64,000 nucleotides of DNA from Nocardioides panzhihuensis (lineage in GTDB: Bacteria > Actinomycetota > Actinomycetes > Propionibacteriales > Nocardioidaceae). Each line of letters begins with the position of its first letter. Within the stretch, counting starts at the first letter, position 1. A program made the translations under genes and the position numbers. The notes beneath the pieces were generated by a model, which saw only the letters and a list, made by a program, of their open reading frames with translations, made no database searches and was not told the origin of the DNA. The stretch is taken from NCBI RefSeq assembly GCF_013408335.1, contig NZ_JACBZR010000001.1, positions 3,449,501 through 3,513,500 on the forward strand. Direction: 5' to 3'. This document shows positions 34,779 through 43,563 of this stretch, in pieces.

Positions 34779-35612
34779 GTGATCGGCCATACCCCCAGAC
34801 GTACGACGTCTCTGTCCCTCCTGATCGTGGTGCTCGCTGCCCTCGCGCTCAGCGGGTGCGGCAGCGACCGGGCGGCTGCCAAGGGCGAGGACCCGAAGCA
34901 GGTCGACTCGACGGCGGTGCCCGAGGTCGGCAAGTGCCGCAACCTCACCCACGAGGACGTCGCCGAGGCCTACAACTTCGACAAGTACGTGCCCTGCGAC
35001 GAGCCGCACAACGCCGAGACCTTCGGCGCCGGCCCCCTCCCGGACGAGTTCAAGAACGCCGAGTACGGCGACGAGAAGGTCAACGAGTGGGCCTTCAGCC
35101 AGTGCCGCAAGCTGCTGGAGAAGTACGTCGGCTCCGACCAGAGCCTGCTGATGCGCTCGATGCTCTCCCACGTCTACTTCGGCCCGTCGGAGAAGGCCTG
35201 GGAAGAGGGTGCCCGCTGGATCCGCTGCGACGTGGTCGGCGGCGGGCAGCAGGGCGCCGAGTACGTCGACCTGCCGACCACCACCCGCAACCTCCTCAAG
35301 GTCAAGAACATCGCGGACATCGAGGACCGCTGGATGGTGTGCGCCGAGGGCAAGAGCGTCGCGTCCGCCAAGGTGCCCTGCTCCGAGCCGCACCAGATGC
35401 GGGCGATGACGACCATCAAGCTGGGCGAGGCGAAGACCCCGTTCCCCGGTGTCGCGGAGTCCAAGAAGAAGGCCTCGCAGTACTGCAGGGGCTCGGTCAA
35501 GGCCTCGTTGGGTTACCCGGAAAGCTTCGACTACGGGTACACATGGTTCGGAGAGAAGGAGTGGAACGCCGGCAACCGCTGGGCGATCTGCTGGGCAGTG
35601 ACCGAGGAGTGA
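34779..35612 (+). CDS. lipoprotein with two septum-formation-type domains
   Basis: 277 residues. A signal peptide ends in the lipobox LALSGC. The mature protein holds two related Cys-paired halves: VPEVGKCRNL / VPCDEPH / RWIRCDV, then WMVCAEG / VPCSEPH / RWAICWA. They match the outer domain of the kinase at 27732-29447 almost motif for motif. GTG 34779 gives a normal signal length; ATG 34752 would add nine residues. Likely anchored on the outer face of the membrane; function unknown. Confidence 0.75.
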   Translation: MIGHTPRRTTSLSLLIVVLAALALSGCGSDRAAAKGEDPKQVDSTAVPEVGKCRNLTHEDVAEAYNFDKYVPCDEPHNAETFGAGPLPDEFKNAEYGDEKVNEWAFSQCRKLLEKYVGSDQSLLMRSMLSHVYFGPSEKAWEEGARWIRCDVVGGGQQGAEYVDLPTTTRNLLKVKNIADIEDRWMVCAEGKSVASAKVPCSEPHQMRAMTTIKLGEAKTPFPGVAESKKKASQYCRGSVKASLGYPESFDYGYTWFGEKEWNAGNRWAICWAVTEE

Positions 35613-35614
35613 GC

Positions 35615-36457
35615 ATGCGACACAACGAGCTGAAGCGGAGCCCGAAGCAGTCAGTTCTGTGGGGAGCTCTCGTCGTTGGAGCGATGGCTCTCGCCGGTTG
35701 TGGTGGAGGTGAGCCGGAGGCGGCTCCCTCTCCCTCGTCGACACCCCCGTCCGCCTCCGCCTCGCCGGCGCCAGCCCCCAAGGAGGGCGCCTGCTACAAC
35801 CTCAGCTACGACGAGGCGCTCGCCCCGACCGCCGGCGGCACCGCGGTGACCTGCAAGGGCAAGCACACCACCCAGACCTACTCCGTGGGCCGGCTGAGGA
35901 ACGTCGTCGACGGCCACCTCGTCGCGGTCGACTCGGAGCAGGTCGCGGCCCAGGTCGCGGCCGCGTGCCCCAACAAGGTCACCAAGTATCTCGGCGGCAA
36001 CGCCGACGACCTGCGGCTCTCGATGCTGCGCCCGGTCTGGTTCACCCCGACGATCAAGGAGTCCGAGGCGGGCGCCAACTGGTTCCGCTGCGACGTCATC
36101 GGCATCGCGGGCCCCGAGGCGCTGATGACGCTCAAGGGCAACATGAAGGGCGTCTTGAGCAGTTCGCGGACCGCCGAGCCGTTCCGGATGTGCGGCACGG
36201 CCTCGCCGAAGTCCGAGGCCTTCAAGCGCGTGCCGTGCTCCCTCAAGCACTCCTGGCGGGCGCTGTCGGTCATCGACCTCGGCTCCGGCAAGTACCCCGG
36301 CGAGGCGAGGGTCAACAGCGCCGGCGCCGAGGACTGCAAGGCCGCTGCCGCCGAGGTCGCCGACGACCCGCTCAAGTACGAGTGGTCCTGGGAGTTCCCC
36401 AGCGCCGAGCAGTGGCAGGGCGGGCAGTCGTACGGGATCTGCTGGGCTCCGAGCTGA
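35615..36457 (+). CDS. second lipoprotein with septum-formation-type domains
   Basis: 280 residues. Lipobox MALAGC, then a Pro/Ser/Ala linker and two Cys-paired halves (GACYNLSYDEA / VTCKGKHTTQT / NWFRCDV and FRMCGTA / VPCSLKHSWRA / YGICWAPS). It is a diverged paralogue of the preceding gene, two bases behind it, with GGAG eight bases before the ATG. A strong palindrome follows. The pair and the kinase ectodomain probably bind related ligands or each other. Confidence 0.75.
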   Translation: MRHNELKRSPKQSVLWGALVVGAMALAGCGGGEPEAAPSPSSTPPSASASPAPAPKEGACYNLSYDEALAPTAGGTAVTCKGKHTTQTYSVGRLRNVVDGHLVAVDSEQVAAQVAAACPNKVTKYLGGNADDLRLSMLRPVWFTPTIKESEAGANWFRCDVIGIAGPEALMTLKGNMKGVLSSSRTAEPFRMCGTASPKSEAFKRVPCSLKHSWRALSVIDLGSGKYPGEARVNSAGAEDCKAAAAEVADDPLKYEWSWEFPSAEQWQGGQSYGICWAPS

Positions 36458-36462
36458 CCATT

Positions 36463-36525
36463 GGAATACCCGGTTAACCGGGTATTCCTGCACTTCTCTG
36501 GCGTTGCAGTGCCTGAGAAGTGCAG
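36463..36525. terminator. two consecutive palindromes between convergent genes
   Basis: 36463-36488 is a perfect 26-base palindrome centred on GGTTAACC. It is followed directly by arms CTGCACTTCTC (36488-36498) and GAGAAGTGCAG (36515-36525). They lie between the lipoprotein and era 3' ends and probably terminate both. Confidence 0.7.
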
Positions 36526-36563
36526 CAAACACCTGAGCGCTGTGGCCGGTGGGACCCCTGGGA

Positions 36564-37511
36564 CTAGAACCCCAGCTTGCGCAGCTGCCGAGGATCCCGC
36601 TGCCAGTCCTTGGCGATCTTGACGTGCAGGTCGAGGTAGACCGGCATGCCGAGCAGCTCCTTGATCTGCAGGCGCGCACGCTGTCCGACGTCCTTGAGCC
36701 GTGAGCCCTTGTGGCCGATCACGATGCCCTTCTGGGAGTCGCGCTCGATGTAGAGGAAGGCGTGGATGTCCATCAGCGGCTTGTCCTCGGGGCGGTCCTC
36801 ACGCAGGCGCATCTCCTCGACGACGACCGCGATGGAGTGCGGAAGCTCGTCGCGTACGCCTTCGAGAGCTGCCTCGCGGATCAGCTCGGCGATGATCATC
36901 TCCTCGGGAGAGTCGGTGAGCTCGCCGTCGGGGTAGAGCGGCGGGCCCTCGGGGAGCAGCTTGATCAGCAGGTCGGCGAGGAGCTCGACCTGGTCGCCGT
37001 TGACGCTCGAGACCGGGACGATCTCGGCCCACTCGATGCCGAGGTCGGCGCCGAGGGTCTGGATCGACATCAGGTGCTCGCCGATCTGCTCAGGCGTGGC
37101 GAGATCGGTCTTGGTGGCGACCGCGACCCGCTTGATGCCCTTCTTGAGCTTGTTCGCGTTCTCGGCGATCCGGCGGTCCCCGGGACCGATCTTCTCGTTG
37201 CACGGGAAGCAGATCGCGACCACGTCGACCTCGGTCCAGGTGGCTTCGACCAGGTCGTTGAGCCGCTCGCCGAGCAGCGTACGAGGCCGGTGGATGCCGG
37301 GGGTGTCGACCAGGATCAGCTGGCCGTCGGACCGGTGGACGATGCCCTTGACCACCGTTCGGGTCGTCTGCGGCTTGTCGGAGGTGATCGCCACCTTGGT
37401 GCCGACCATCGCGTTGGTCAAGGTCGACTTGCCCGCGTTGGGACGTCCGACGAACGACACGAAGCCGCTCCGAAATTCTGGTGCTGGCGGCGCCGGGCTT
37501 GGCTCGGTCAC
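36564..37511 (-). CDS. era: GTPase Era
   Basis: 315 residues. Ribosome-assembly GTPase binding 16S rRNA 3' end. G1 GRPNAGKSTL near residue 22, G3 DTPG, G4 as TKTD (usually NKxD), and C-terminal KH-domain motif GIVIGHKGSRLKDVG near 255. GTG 37511 has AGGAG five bases upstream. It overlaps the stop of the upstream siderophore-interacting gene by four bases (GTGA). In relatives era usually follows the cytidine-deaminase-like gene, which here lies 6.3 kb away. Confidence 0.94.
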   Translation of the reverse strand: MTEPSPAPPAPEFRSGFVSFVGRPNAGKSTLTNAMVGTKVAITSDKPQTTRTVVKGIVHRSDGQLILVDTPGIHRPRTLLGERLNDLVEATWTEVDVVAICFPCNEKIGPGDRRIAENANKLKKGIKRVAVATKTDLATPEQIGEHLMSIQTLGADLGIEWAEIVPVSSVNGDQVELLADLLIKLLPEGPPLYPDGELTDSPEEMIIAELIREAALEGVRDELPHSIAVVVEEMRLREDRPEDKPLMDIHAFLYIERDSQKGIVIGHKGSRLKDVGQRARLQIKELLGMPVYLDLHVKIAKDWQRDPRQLRKLGF

Positions 37512-38302
37512 TGTTGCTCCTGTGCTTGTTCGTGGACTTGCTCGTCGTATCGCTGCCAGATCTGCTCGTCGGTGAGCCCCTGGGCCTTGCCCTCGCGCCA
37601 CACCGGTCCTGGGTCGACCGCGCGTGGCTGCCGCTTCTGGCCGCCTCCGCGCCAGTAGCCCATCACGTCGTACGCATGGGAGTCGAGCTTCCGCTCGCGC
37701 ATCAGATGCTTGCGGATCGCCCGCATCTGGCTCGACTCGCCGGCCATCCAGAAGTAGCCCTGGCCCTCGGGCCACTCGATCTTCTCCACGGCCGCCGCCA
37801 GGTCGGAGGAGGTCTCCGACGGCGGTTTCGACCAGGTGACCTCGGTGTAGCCGGGCAGATAGCCGGGCAGGTCGTCAGGGGTCTCCGCCCAGATCCGTGT
37901 CGGCAGCGTGGTGGTCTCGGCGATGCGCGCCATCGCCGGCATCGCGGTCAGGTCACCGACCAGGAGGAGCCACTGCGCGTCGTCGGGCGCGGCGTAGGAG
38001 CCCTTGGGCTCGGTGAGCGTGACGGTCTGCCCCACCGGGTCGGTGCGGGTGGCCCACTCGGTCACCAGCCCGACGTCGTGGACGACGACGTCGACGGTGA
38101 GCTCGCCACCCTGCCACGACCGCACGGTGTAGTAGCGCATCTGGAACTGCCCCGGCACGATCAGCCCGACCCATTCGTCGGGGATGCCGGTGGAGGTGAA
38201 CCCGGCCAACCCGGGGCCCCCGAGCACCAGACGTACGAGGTGGGGCGTGATCTGCTCGCGCCGCAGCACCTCTGCGGCGTACTGCTGGGCCTTGACACTC
38301 AT
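37508..38302 (-). CDS. siderophore-interacting (ferric-siderophore reductase-like) flavoprotein
   Basis: 264 residues. N-terminal FAD domain with QMRYYTVRSWQGGELTVDVVVHD near residue 75 (RxYTxR FAD motif) and C-terminal NAD(P)H domain with LLLVGDLTAMPAMARI and FWMAGESSQMRAIRKHLM. The family reduces ferric siderophores in the cytosol. Start ATG 38302. No IdeR box is visible upstream. Overlap with era implies coupled translation, an unusual pairing. Confidence 0.85.
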   Translation of the reverse strand: MSVKAQQYAAEVLRREQITPHLVRLVLGGPGLAGFTSTGIPDEWVGLIVPGQFQMRYYTVRSWQGGELTVDVVVHDVGLVTEWATRTDPVGQTVTLTEPKGSYAAPDDAQWLLLVGDLTAMPAMARIAETTTLPTRIWAETPDDLPGYLPGYTEVTWSKPPSETSSDLAAAVEKIEWPEGQGYFWMAGESSQMRAIRKHLMRERKLDSHAYDVMGYWRGGGQKRQPRAVDPGPVWREGKAQGLTDEQIWQRYDEQVHEQAQEQQ

Positions 38303-38352
38303 CGCCTCAAGGTTATCCGCGCACACGCGGCCCGCCCGCATCAGCGGCGCAC

Positions 38353-39153
38353 TCACTCGTGGTTGATGGCGAGCAGAGCCTCCCGGGTCGCGTCGTCGGC
38401 CGGGAACATCGCCTCCACCGTGATCTCGTCGACCGTCACGTCCTGTGGCGCGCCGATCACGGAGAGGACGTAGAGGAAGGAGAGATCGCCGAGGCTCGTA
38501 CGCAGCAGCAACGGCAACACCGGCAACGTGTGGTCCTTCGCCGCGACGGCCTGCGCCTCCTCTTCGGAGCCAGCGGGGACCGGGTAGCCCTCCAGCTCAG
38601 CGAGAAGCTCAGTCAGCCCCGCGGCGGCGGTCCGGTCGAGCTGGCGACGGACGCGGCGTAGGACATGGGCTCGCCACTGGGCGTAGTTGCGGATCTGTGA
38701 AGCGAGACCATCGGGGTGCAACGTCGCTCTCAGCATGTTGAGCCGCGGCTGCCGCAACGCGGCGGGCAGCGGAGCCAGGAAGCGCTCCATGGACCGGTTG
38801 GTCGCGACCACGTCCCAGCGGACGTCGACAGCACAGGCCGGGTAGGGCTCATGTCCGGTGAGCACTGCCTCGACGACGGACCTGGCGACGCCGAGGTCAT
38901 CGAGCGGTCGCTCCTGGTAGACGGGCGCGAACCCCGCGGCGAGATAGAGCCTGTTGCGCTCGCGCAGCGGAACCTCGAGCTCTTCGCAGAGCCGCTCGAT
39001 CATCGTCCGGCTCGGGCCCGAACGGCCCGTCTCGATGAAGCTGAGATGGCGAGCCGACACGTCGGCCGCGATCGCCACCTCGAGCTGCGAGCGACGGCGT
39101 CGTTCGCGCCAGTCGCGAAGCAGCTCTCCGACGCTCAGCTGGGCCGTTGTCAT
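38353..39153 (-). CDS. XRE-family regulator with MmyB-like ligand domain
   Basis: 266 residues. N-terminal helix-turn-helix (LRDWRERRRRSQLEVAIAADVSARHLSFIETGRSGPSR) and a C-terminal MmyB-like domain (ACAVDVRWDVVATNRSMERFL … DEITVEAMFPADDATREALL), which in relatives binds small hydrophobic ligands. ATG 39153. Divergent from a small NTF2-like gene with 86 bases between starts, the likely target. Confidence 0.85.
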   Translation of the reverse strand: MTTAQLSVGELLRDWRERRRRSQLEVAIAADVSARHLSFIETGRSGPSRTMIERLCEELEVPLRERNRLYLAAGFAPVYQERPLDDLGVARSVVEAVLTGHEPYPACAVDVRWDVVATNRSMERFLAPLPAALRQPRLNMLRATLHPDGLASQIRNYAQWRAHVLRRVRRQLDRTAAAGLTELLAELEGYPVPAGSEEEAQAVAAKDHTLPVLPLLLRTSLGDLSFLYVLSVIGAPQDVTVDEITVEAMFPADDATREALLAINHE

Positions 39154-39239
39154 GCACCCAGGCTGCCGGGCGGAGCGCGGCGCGGCAACTACCCGAGAGG
39201 TAATCGACACGGCGCGCCCGGTGGCGGATCGTCTTGGCC

Positions 39240-39647
39240 ATGACGACTGAAACCACACCCCGCTCACCTGCCGCCACCGCCGAGGCGTACGTCTCGTTCT
39301 GGAATCTCTCCGCCGAGGAGCAGCGCACCCTCGGCGCCACTCTGTTCGCCGCCGACGTCGCTCGCTCCACCCCGGTCGGCGAGTCCACCGGCCTCGAGGC
39401 GCTGATCGACTTCACCCGCCAGTTCACCGAGGGTGTCGGTGCCTACACGTTCGTGGCCCGCGCCGAGCCCGATTCACACCACAGGCACGTCCGGGTGCGC
39501 TGGGAGATCCGCAAGGAGGAGGGCTCGTTCGCCGAGGGAACCGATGTCCTCGGTCTGGACCGGTCCGGGCGGATCGCCACGATCACCGCGTTCATCGATC
39601 GCGCCCCCGACGGCTTCGATCCCGACGCTCACCACGAGGAGGCCTGA
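39240..39647 (+). CDS. SnoaL/NTF2-like protein
   Basis: 135 residues with the cone-shaped NTF2 fold pattern (YVSFWNLSAEEQRTLGATLF … LIDFTRQFT … VRVRWEIRKEEGSFAEGTDVLGLDRSGRIATITAFID). Proteins of this pattern are often small isomerases, hydrolases or polyketide-related enzymes; substrate unknown. Probably regulated by the divergent XRE gene. Confidence 0.7.
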   Translation: MTTETTPRSPAATAEAYVSFWNLSAEEQRTLGATLFAADVARSTPVGESTGLEALIDFTRQFTEGVGAYTFVARAEPDSHHRHVRVRWEIRKEEGSFAEGTDVLGLDRSGRIATITAFIDRAPDGFDPDAHHEEA

Positions 39648-39662
39648 CATGTCCCGGGCTGA

Positions 39663-40001
39663 TCAGGCAGGGGCACCTCCCAACCCGATCTCGTTTCCGT
39701 CGGGGTCACGGAAGTGGACCTTGCGGACCCCGTTGTCGTACGTCTCCTCCGACTCCGGCCGCAGACCGCGCTCGGCGATCGCCGCGAGACGGGCGTCCAG
39801 GTCGTCGACGAAGATGGTGACGAAGCCTCGGCCGGCGATGTCCGGTCGCACCTCGACGTAGACGTAGCCGTGCTCGGTCACCTCGAAGACCGCCTCGGTG
39901 TCGTTGGGGTAGAAGGCCGGCGGGCCCGCGAGCAGCGCCTCGTACCAGCGGGCCGCTCGGCCGAGGTCCGTCACCGGGATCCCGGCGAACAGGTCGGGCA
40001 T
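39663..40001 (-). CDS. VOC/glyoxalase-family protein
   Basis: 112 residues in two beta-alpha-beta-beta-beta modules (IPVTDLGRAARWYEALLAG … YVYVEVRPDIAGRGFVTIFVDDLDARL … VRKVHFRDPDGNEIGLG). Metal-binding residue positions cannot be fixed with confidence. Its ATG overlaps the last base of the upstream PPOX gene, so both are in one operon. Confidence 0.75.
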   Translation of the reverse strand: MPDLFAGIPVTDLGRAARWYEALLAGPPAFYPNDTEAVFEVTEHGYVYVEVRPDIAGRGFVTIFVDDLDARLAAIAERGLRPESEETYDNGVRKVHFRDPDGNEIGLGGAPA

Positions 40002-40537
40002 CAGAACCTCCAGCGGGCCGCACCGTAGGGCTCGACGCAGGCGACCGCGTGCGCGGAGGTCGGGTCGATGCGGAAGACGTGCCAGGGGGCGGGGCCCGCG
40101 CTCTGCGCGTTGAACGGCGCGGTGACGGCCTCCCCCGACTCGTCGACCTCGGCCGGCCAGCCCTCGTCGTCGTGGTAGTGCTTCGCCACCCGCTCGAGCT
40201 CCTCACGGAGCACCCGGGCGACCCGCCCCTCCACGACCAGGTCGAACTCGCGCACCGAGAGCGACAGGGCGCAGCGGGGGTCGCGGGCCAGGTTGCGGCC
40301 ACGCCGCGTCGTCGGACCGGTGACCAGGTAGAAGCTGCCCTCGAACCACACGGCGCCGAGGGCGCTGACGTGCGGGCCGCCATCGGCGTTGATCGTGCTC
40401 ACCCAGGTCGTGTGGCGCCCGGGCTCACCCTCCTGCAACCCCGGACCCTGGTTGAACCCGCGGTCCAGGCGGGCCGTCACCTCCGCCCAGGACATCGGCG
40501 GGGCGTCGTACATCTCGGCAAGGTTGTAGGTCTCCAT
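40001..40537 (-). CDS. pyridoxamine 5'-phosphate oxidase-family protein
   Basis: 178 residues. Split-barrel flavin or F420-binding fold: TTWVSTINADGGPHVSALGAVWFEGSFYLVTGPTTRRGRNLARDPRCALS is the family core. It acts in the cytosol as a putative reductase. Start ATG 40537; 164 bases separate it from the terminator of the upstream fatty-acid operon. Confidence 0.8.
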   Translation of the reverse strand: METYNLAEMYDAPPMSWAEVTARLDRGFNQGPGLQEGEPGRHTTWVSTINADGGPHVSALGAVWFEGSFYLVTGPTTRRGRNLARDPRCALSLSVREFDLVVEGRVARVLREELERVAKHYHDDEGWPAEVDESGEAVTAPFNAQSAGPAPWHVFRIDPTSAHAVACVEPYGAARWRF

Positions 40538-40623
40538 GACTGTCTCCTTCGGCTGGATCAGGACCCTTCACCTACGCCACGAACGAGAGCCCGCCACTTC
40601 GACACCTTGCCGATTCTGCAGTG

Positions 40624-40655
40624 GTGGGCGACGAAGCTCTACTTTCGTCGCCCAC
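40624..40655. terminator. hairpin behind the 10-methyl fatty acid operon
   Basis: GTGGGCGACGAA (40624-40635) and TTCGTCGCCCAC (40644-40655) pair perfectly over 12 bases. It lies past the methyltransferase stop. The remaining 40538-40701 spacer holds a CATTCTCGA direct repeat and nothing else visible. Confidence 0.65.
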
Positions 40656-40701
40656 AGCTGCATTCTCGATCTACAGACCTACATTCTCGACAGTGCCGGT
40701 C

Positions 40702-42006
40702 TCAGAAGGTGTGCCGCAGGGGATAGCCCGAGAGGCCGTCCACCGTCTTGGTCGCGAGCACGTGGTGGAGCTGGATGTTGTTGCGCTCGAAGCCGATCCG
40801 GGAACCGGCCATGTAGATGCCCCAGACCTTGGCGGTGCCGAGGCCGACCTCGTTGACGCAGGCGTCCCAGTGGGTGCGGAGGTTGTCGTTCCACGCCGCG
40901 AGCGTCTTGGCGTAGTGGACCCGGATGTTCTCGTGGTGCTGCACCTCGAGACCGGTGTTCTCGATCGCGGAGACGATCGTGCCGGAGCCGATCAGCTCGC
41001 CGTCGGGGAAGACGTAGCGGTCGATGAACGCCCCTGCGTTCGCCCGCGAGATGTTGTCGGGACGAGTGATGCAGTGGTTGAGCAGGCGGCCTCCGTCGCG
41101 CAGCTTGCTCGAGATCTTGCCGAAGTACGCCGGGTAGTTGGCCACCCCGATGTGCTCGGTGAGCCCGATGGAGCTGACCGCGTCGAAGTCCCCCTCGGCC
41201 ACGTCGCGGTAGTCGGAGTAGCGCACCTCGGCGACGTCGTCGAGGCCGTCGGCCTTGATCGCCCGCTGCGCCCAGTTGGCCTGCTCCCGCGACAAGGTCA
41301 CGCCGAGCGCCTTCACGCCGTAGTGCTGGGCGGCGTGACGCACCATCCCGCCCCAGCCGCAACCGATGTCGAGCAGCCGCATGCCCGGCTCGAGCCCGAG
41401 CTTGCGGCAGATCAGGTCGTACTTGGCGGCCTGCGCCTCCTCGAGCGTGGACTCCGCGGTCGGGTAGAGCGCACAGGTGTAGGTCATCGACGGGCCGAGG
41501 ACGTACTCGTAGAAGGTGTTGGAGACGTCGTAGTGGTGGTGGATCGCGTCGGCGTCGCGCTCGGGAGAGTGTCGCGTCCACGGCAGCGCGCTGAGCGCGC
41601 GGCCGGAGATGTTGCGGACGTTCTCGGCCCGCTGCCGCCACGCGGGCAGGTGTTCCTGCGGCGGCGGCTTGGGCGGGACGAAGTTCGTCGCCCCGAGGGC
41701 TCGGACCAGCTCGACCGTCTCGCGGGGGCTGGGCCGCTTGAAGTCGGTCTTTTCCAGGACCAGATCCAGGAGCGGGTAGGGGTCGCCCGGATGGATCCCA
41801 CGGAGCTCCATGTCACCGCTGACATAGGCGCGGGCCAGGCCGAGATCACCCGGCGCAGTCAGCAGGAACGCGAGCCCGCGCGGATTCAGGATCTCCATCC
41901 CGTAGGGAGAGTCCCGGTCGCCGGCGACACTGCCGTCGTACGCGGTGAGCTTGATCGGCAGCCCACCATCGAAGAGCTCGTTCATGGTCTCTGCAATATG
42001 GTTCAC
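40702..42006 (-). CDS. SAM-dependent fatty-acyl methyltransferase (CFA synthase-like, 10-methylstearate type)
   Basis: 434 residues. C-terminal CFA-synthase domain: HHHYDVSNTFYEYVLG near residue 160, LLDIGCGWGGMVRHAA as the SAM site near 215, SIGLTEHIGVANYPAYF near 285 and a late HxN pattern. The N-terminal 140 residues form the lipid-binding extension. It follows an FAD oxidoreductase by overlap, the gene order of the known bfaB/tmsB-bfaA/tmsA pair that methylates oleoyl chains and then reduces the methylene. It acts on membrane phospholipids. Confidence 0.85.
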   Translation of the reverse strand: MNHIAETMNELFDGGLPIKLTAYDGSVAGDRDSPYGMEILNPRGLAFLLTAPGDLGLARAYVSGDMELRGIHPGDPYPLLDLVLEKTDFKRPSPRETVELVRALGATNFVPPKPPPQEHLPAWRQRAENVRNISGRALSALPWTRHSPERDADAIHHHYDVSNTFYEYVLGPSMTYTCALYPTAESTLEEAQAAKYDLICRKLGLEPGMRLLDIGCGWGGMVRHAAQHYGVKALGVTLSREQANWAQRAIKADGLDDVAEVRYSDYRDVAEGDFDAVSSIGLTEHIGVANYPAYFGKISSKLRDGGRLLNHCITRPDNISRANAGAFIDRYVFPDGELIGSGTIVSAIENTGLEVQHHENIRVHYAKTLAAWNDNLRTHWDACVNEVGLGTAKVWGIYMAGSRIGFERNNIQLHHVLATKTVDGLSGYPLRHTF

Positions 42007-43442
42007 AGTCTCTTCACCGCCTTGCTGTACAGATCGGTCAACCGATTGCCCGGGTCATACCTCGCCTTCACGGCGGCGAGGTTGTCCCCGTCATAGAGAG
42101 CGTCGAAGACATCCTTGTCGTAGAACGCCTCGGAGTAGAGCGATTTATGTCCTCCGAGCTCGTGGACCTGCTCCTCGATCGCGCGGTTCTTCGGAGCGTT
42201 CACCGCGCTGGGGCCGACGTGGACCGTGCCCCAGAACCCGACGTTGACGTACGTGCGGCCCGCCTCGAGCGGGTAGGTCGGCCACTTCCCTCGTTCCCCG
42301 GAGCTCGAGCCCCCATCGGTGGTCGAGCTTGTCGAGACCCCCTGGGAGACCAGCGGGCAGAGCCAGACCGGCCGCATCCCGATCTCGGCGTCGAACCACT
42401 CCAGGAAGGCCGGGAGGTTCTCGATCGGGACCTCGATGTCCTGGATCACCCGCTCCCGCAGCAGCCTCCCGGCGCGCGCGTCGAGCTTGTCGGCGATGCC
42501 GAGCTTCCGGTCCAGGCCGACCAGCTTCATGTAGACGTCGGAGCGTCGCAGCCGGCGCGGCCAGAGGCGGCGTACGTACTTGTTCTGGACACCGAAGGCG
42601 CCCGAGCACCAGAACCAGTCGGTGTCCCAGCGCCACAGGTAGTCGTAGGTCGTCAGCAGGTCTGCCCCGGAACCGGACGCAGCACGCTGCTGGATCGAGC
42701 GGTAGTAGATCTGCTGGCCGCCGTAGTCGCTCGCCCGCTCGGTGACCTGTTGCGTGGCCTTCTCGGTCCAGGTCGCCAGGGTGAGGTAGTACTCCCCCGG
42801 CTCGAACGCGACCCCGTCGAGCCCGTCGACCTGGACGCCTTCGTACGACCTGGTCTCGGTGATCTGCGCGATCGTCTTGGTGAGCAGGCCGAGATCGTCG
42901 AAGCGTACGTGGCGCAGCGCGACGTATCCCGGCACCTTCTCCAGCTTGATCTTGAGCCTGGTGGCGTAGCCGAGCGAGCCGTAGGAGTTGGGGAAGGTGT
43001 CGAACAGATCCTCCCCAGGCTTGGTGGTGACGATCTCACCGGCGCCGGTGAGGATGTCCATCTCGAGGACCGACTCGTGCGGAAGACCGTTGCGGAACGA
43101 GGTGGCCTCGATGCCCATGCCGGTCACCGCGCCACCGAGCGTGATCGTGCGCAACTGTGGGACCACGTAGGGGATCATCCCGTGCGCCAAGGTGACGTCG
43201 ACGAGGTCCTCGTAGGTGCACATGCCCTGTACGTCGGCGGTGCCCGATGCGGCGTCGACCTCGATCACGCCGCCGAGGCCGGAGACGTCGAGGCCGGGCG
43301 CGCTGGTCGCGGCCCGGGCTCTGAAGAGGTTGGTGGTGCGCTTGGCGAGTCTGACGGGAGCGCCGTCAGGGATCTTCGCGTAAGAATCGGTCAGCCGTTC
43401 GACTGCTTCGTTGTGTCGTCCCCAGCCAGTCTCACCCGTCAC
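42003..43442 (-). CDS. FAD-binding oxidoreductase of 10-methyl fatty acid synthesis
   Basis: 479 residues. N-terminal FAD-binding (PCMH/BBE-type) domain: TSAPGLDVSGLGGVIEVD, then YVVPQLRTITLGGAVTGMG and EIVTTKPGEDLFDTFPNSYGSLG. A middle substrate domain follows. Near residues 368-380 a Ser-rich stretch GVSTSSTTDGGSSSG comes from an inserted dispersed repeat. The start is uncertain: GTG 43442 lies seven bases after a TAAAGT -10-like element and would be leaderless; the frame is open to 43565, but that start would overlap the divergent gene. It probably reduces the methylene to a methyl branch. Confidence 0.8.
   Translation of the reverse strand: MTGETGWGRHNEAVERLTDSYAKIPDGAPVRLAKRTTNLFRARAATSAPGLDVSGLGGVIEVDAASGTADVQGMCTYEDLVDVTLAHGMIPYVVPQLRTITLGGAVTGMGIEATSFRNGLPHESVLEMDILTGAGEIVTTKPGEDLFDTFPNSYGSLGYATRLKIKLEKVPGYVALRHVRFDDLGLLTKTIAQITETRSYEGVQVDGLDGVAFEPGEYYLTLATWTEKATQQVTERASDYGGQQIYYRSIQQRAASGSGADLLTTYDYLWRWDTDWFWCSGAFGVQNKYVRRLWPRRLRRSDVYMKLVGLDRKLGIADKLDARAGRLLRERVIQDIEVPIENLPAFLEWFDAEIGMRPVWLCPLVSQGVSTSSTTDGGSSSGERGKWPTYPLEAGRTYVNVGFWGTVHVGPSAVNAPKNRAIEEQVHELGGHKSLYSEAFYDKDVFDALYDGDNLAAVKARYDPGNRLTDLYSKAVKRL
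42321..42339. repeat. family B dispersed repeat inside a gene
   Basis: GGTCGAGCTTGTCGAGACC, the inverted form of GGTCTCGACAAGCTCGACC, read in frame as VSTSST. See also 15999 and 18631. Confidence 0.65.
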
Positions 43443-43563
43443 TCGACCCACTTTACGCTCGGGATCGATCTTCGGTTTCGATTTTTTGGTTAGTTCGCTT
43501 ACAGTCGCAAGCGCCGACTGCACCCGTCGAGCTCCCCCATCTCGTGCACCCTGGAGGGTCCCC

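Noticed and set aside
38303..38352. IdeR box upstream of the siderophore-interacting protein
   Set aside because: Only a half-site-like AACCTTGAG is present; no 19-base symmetric match as at 52191.
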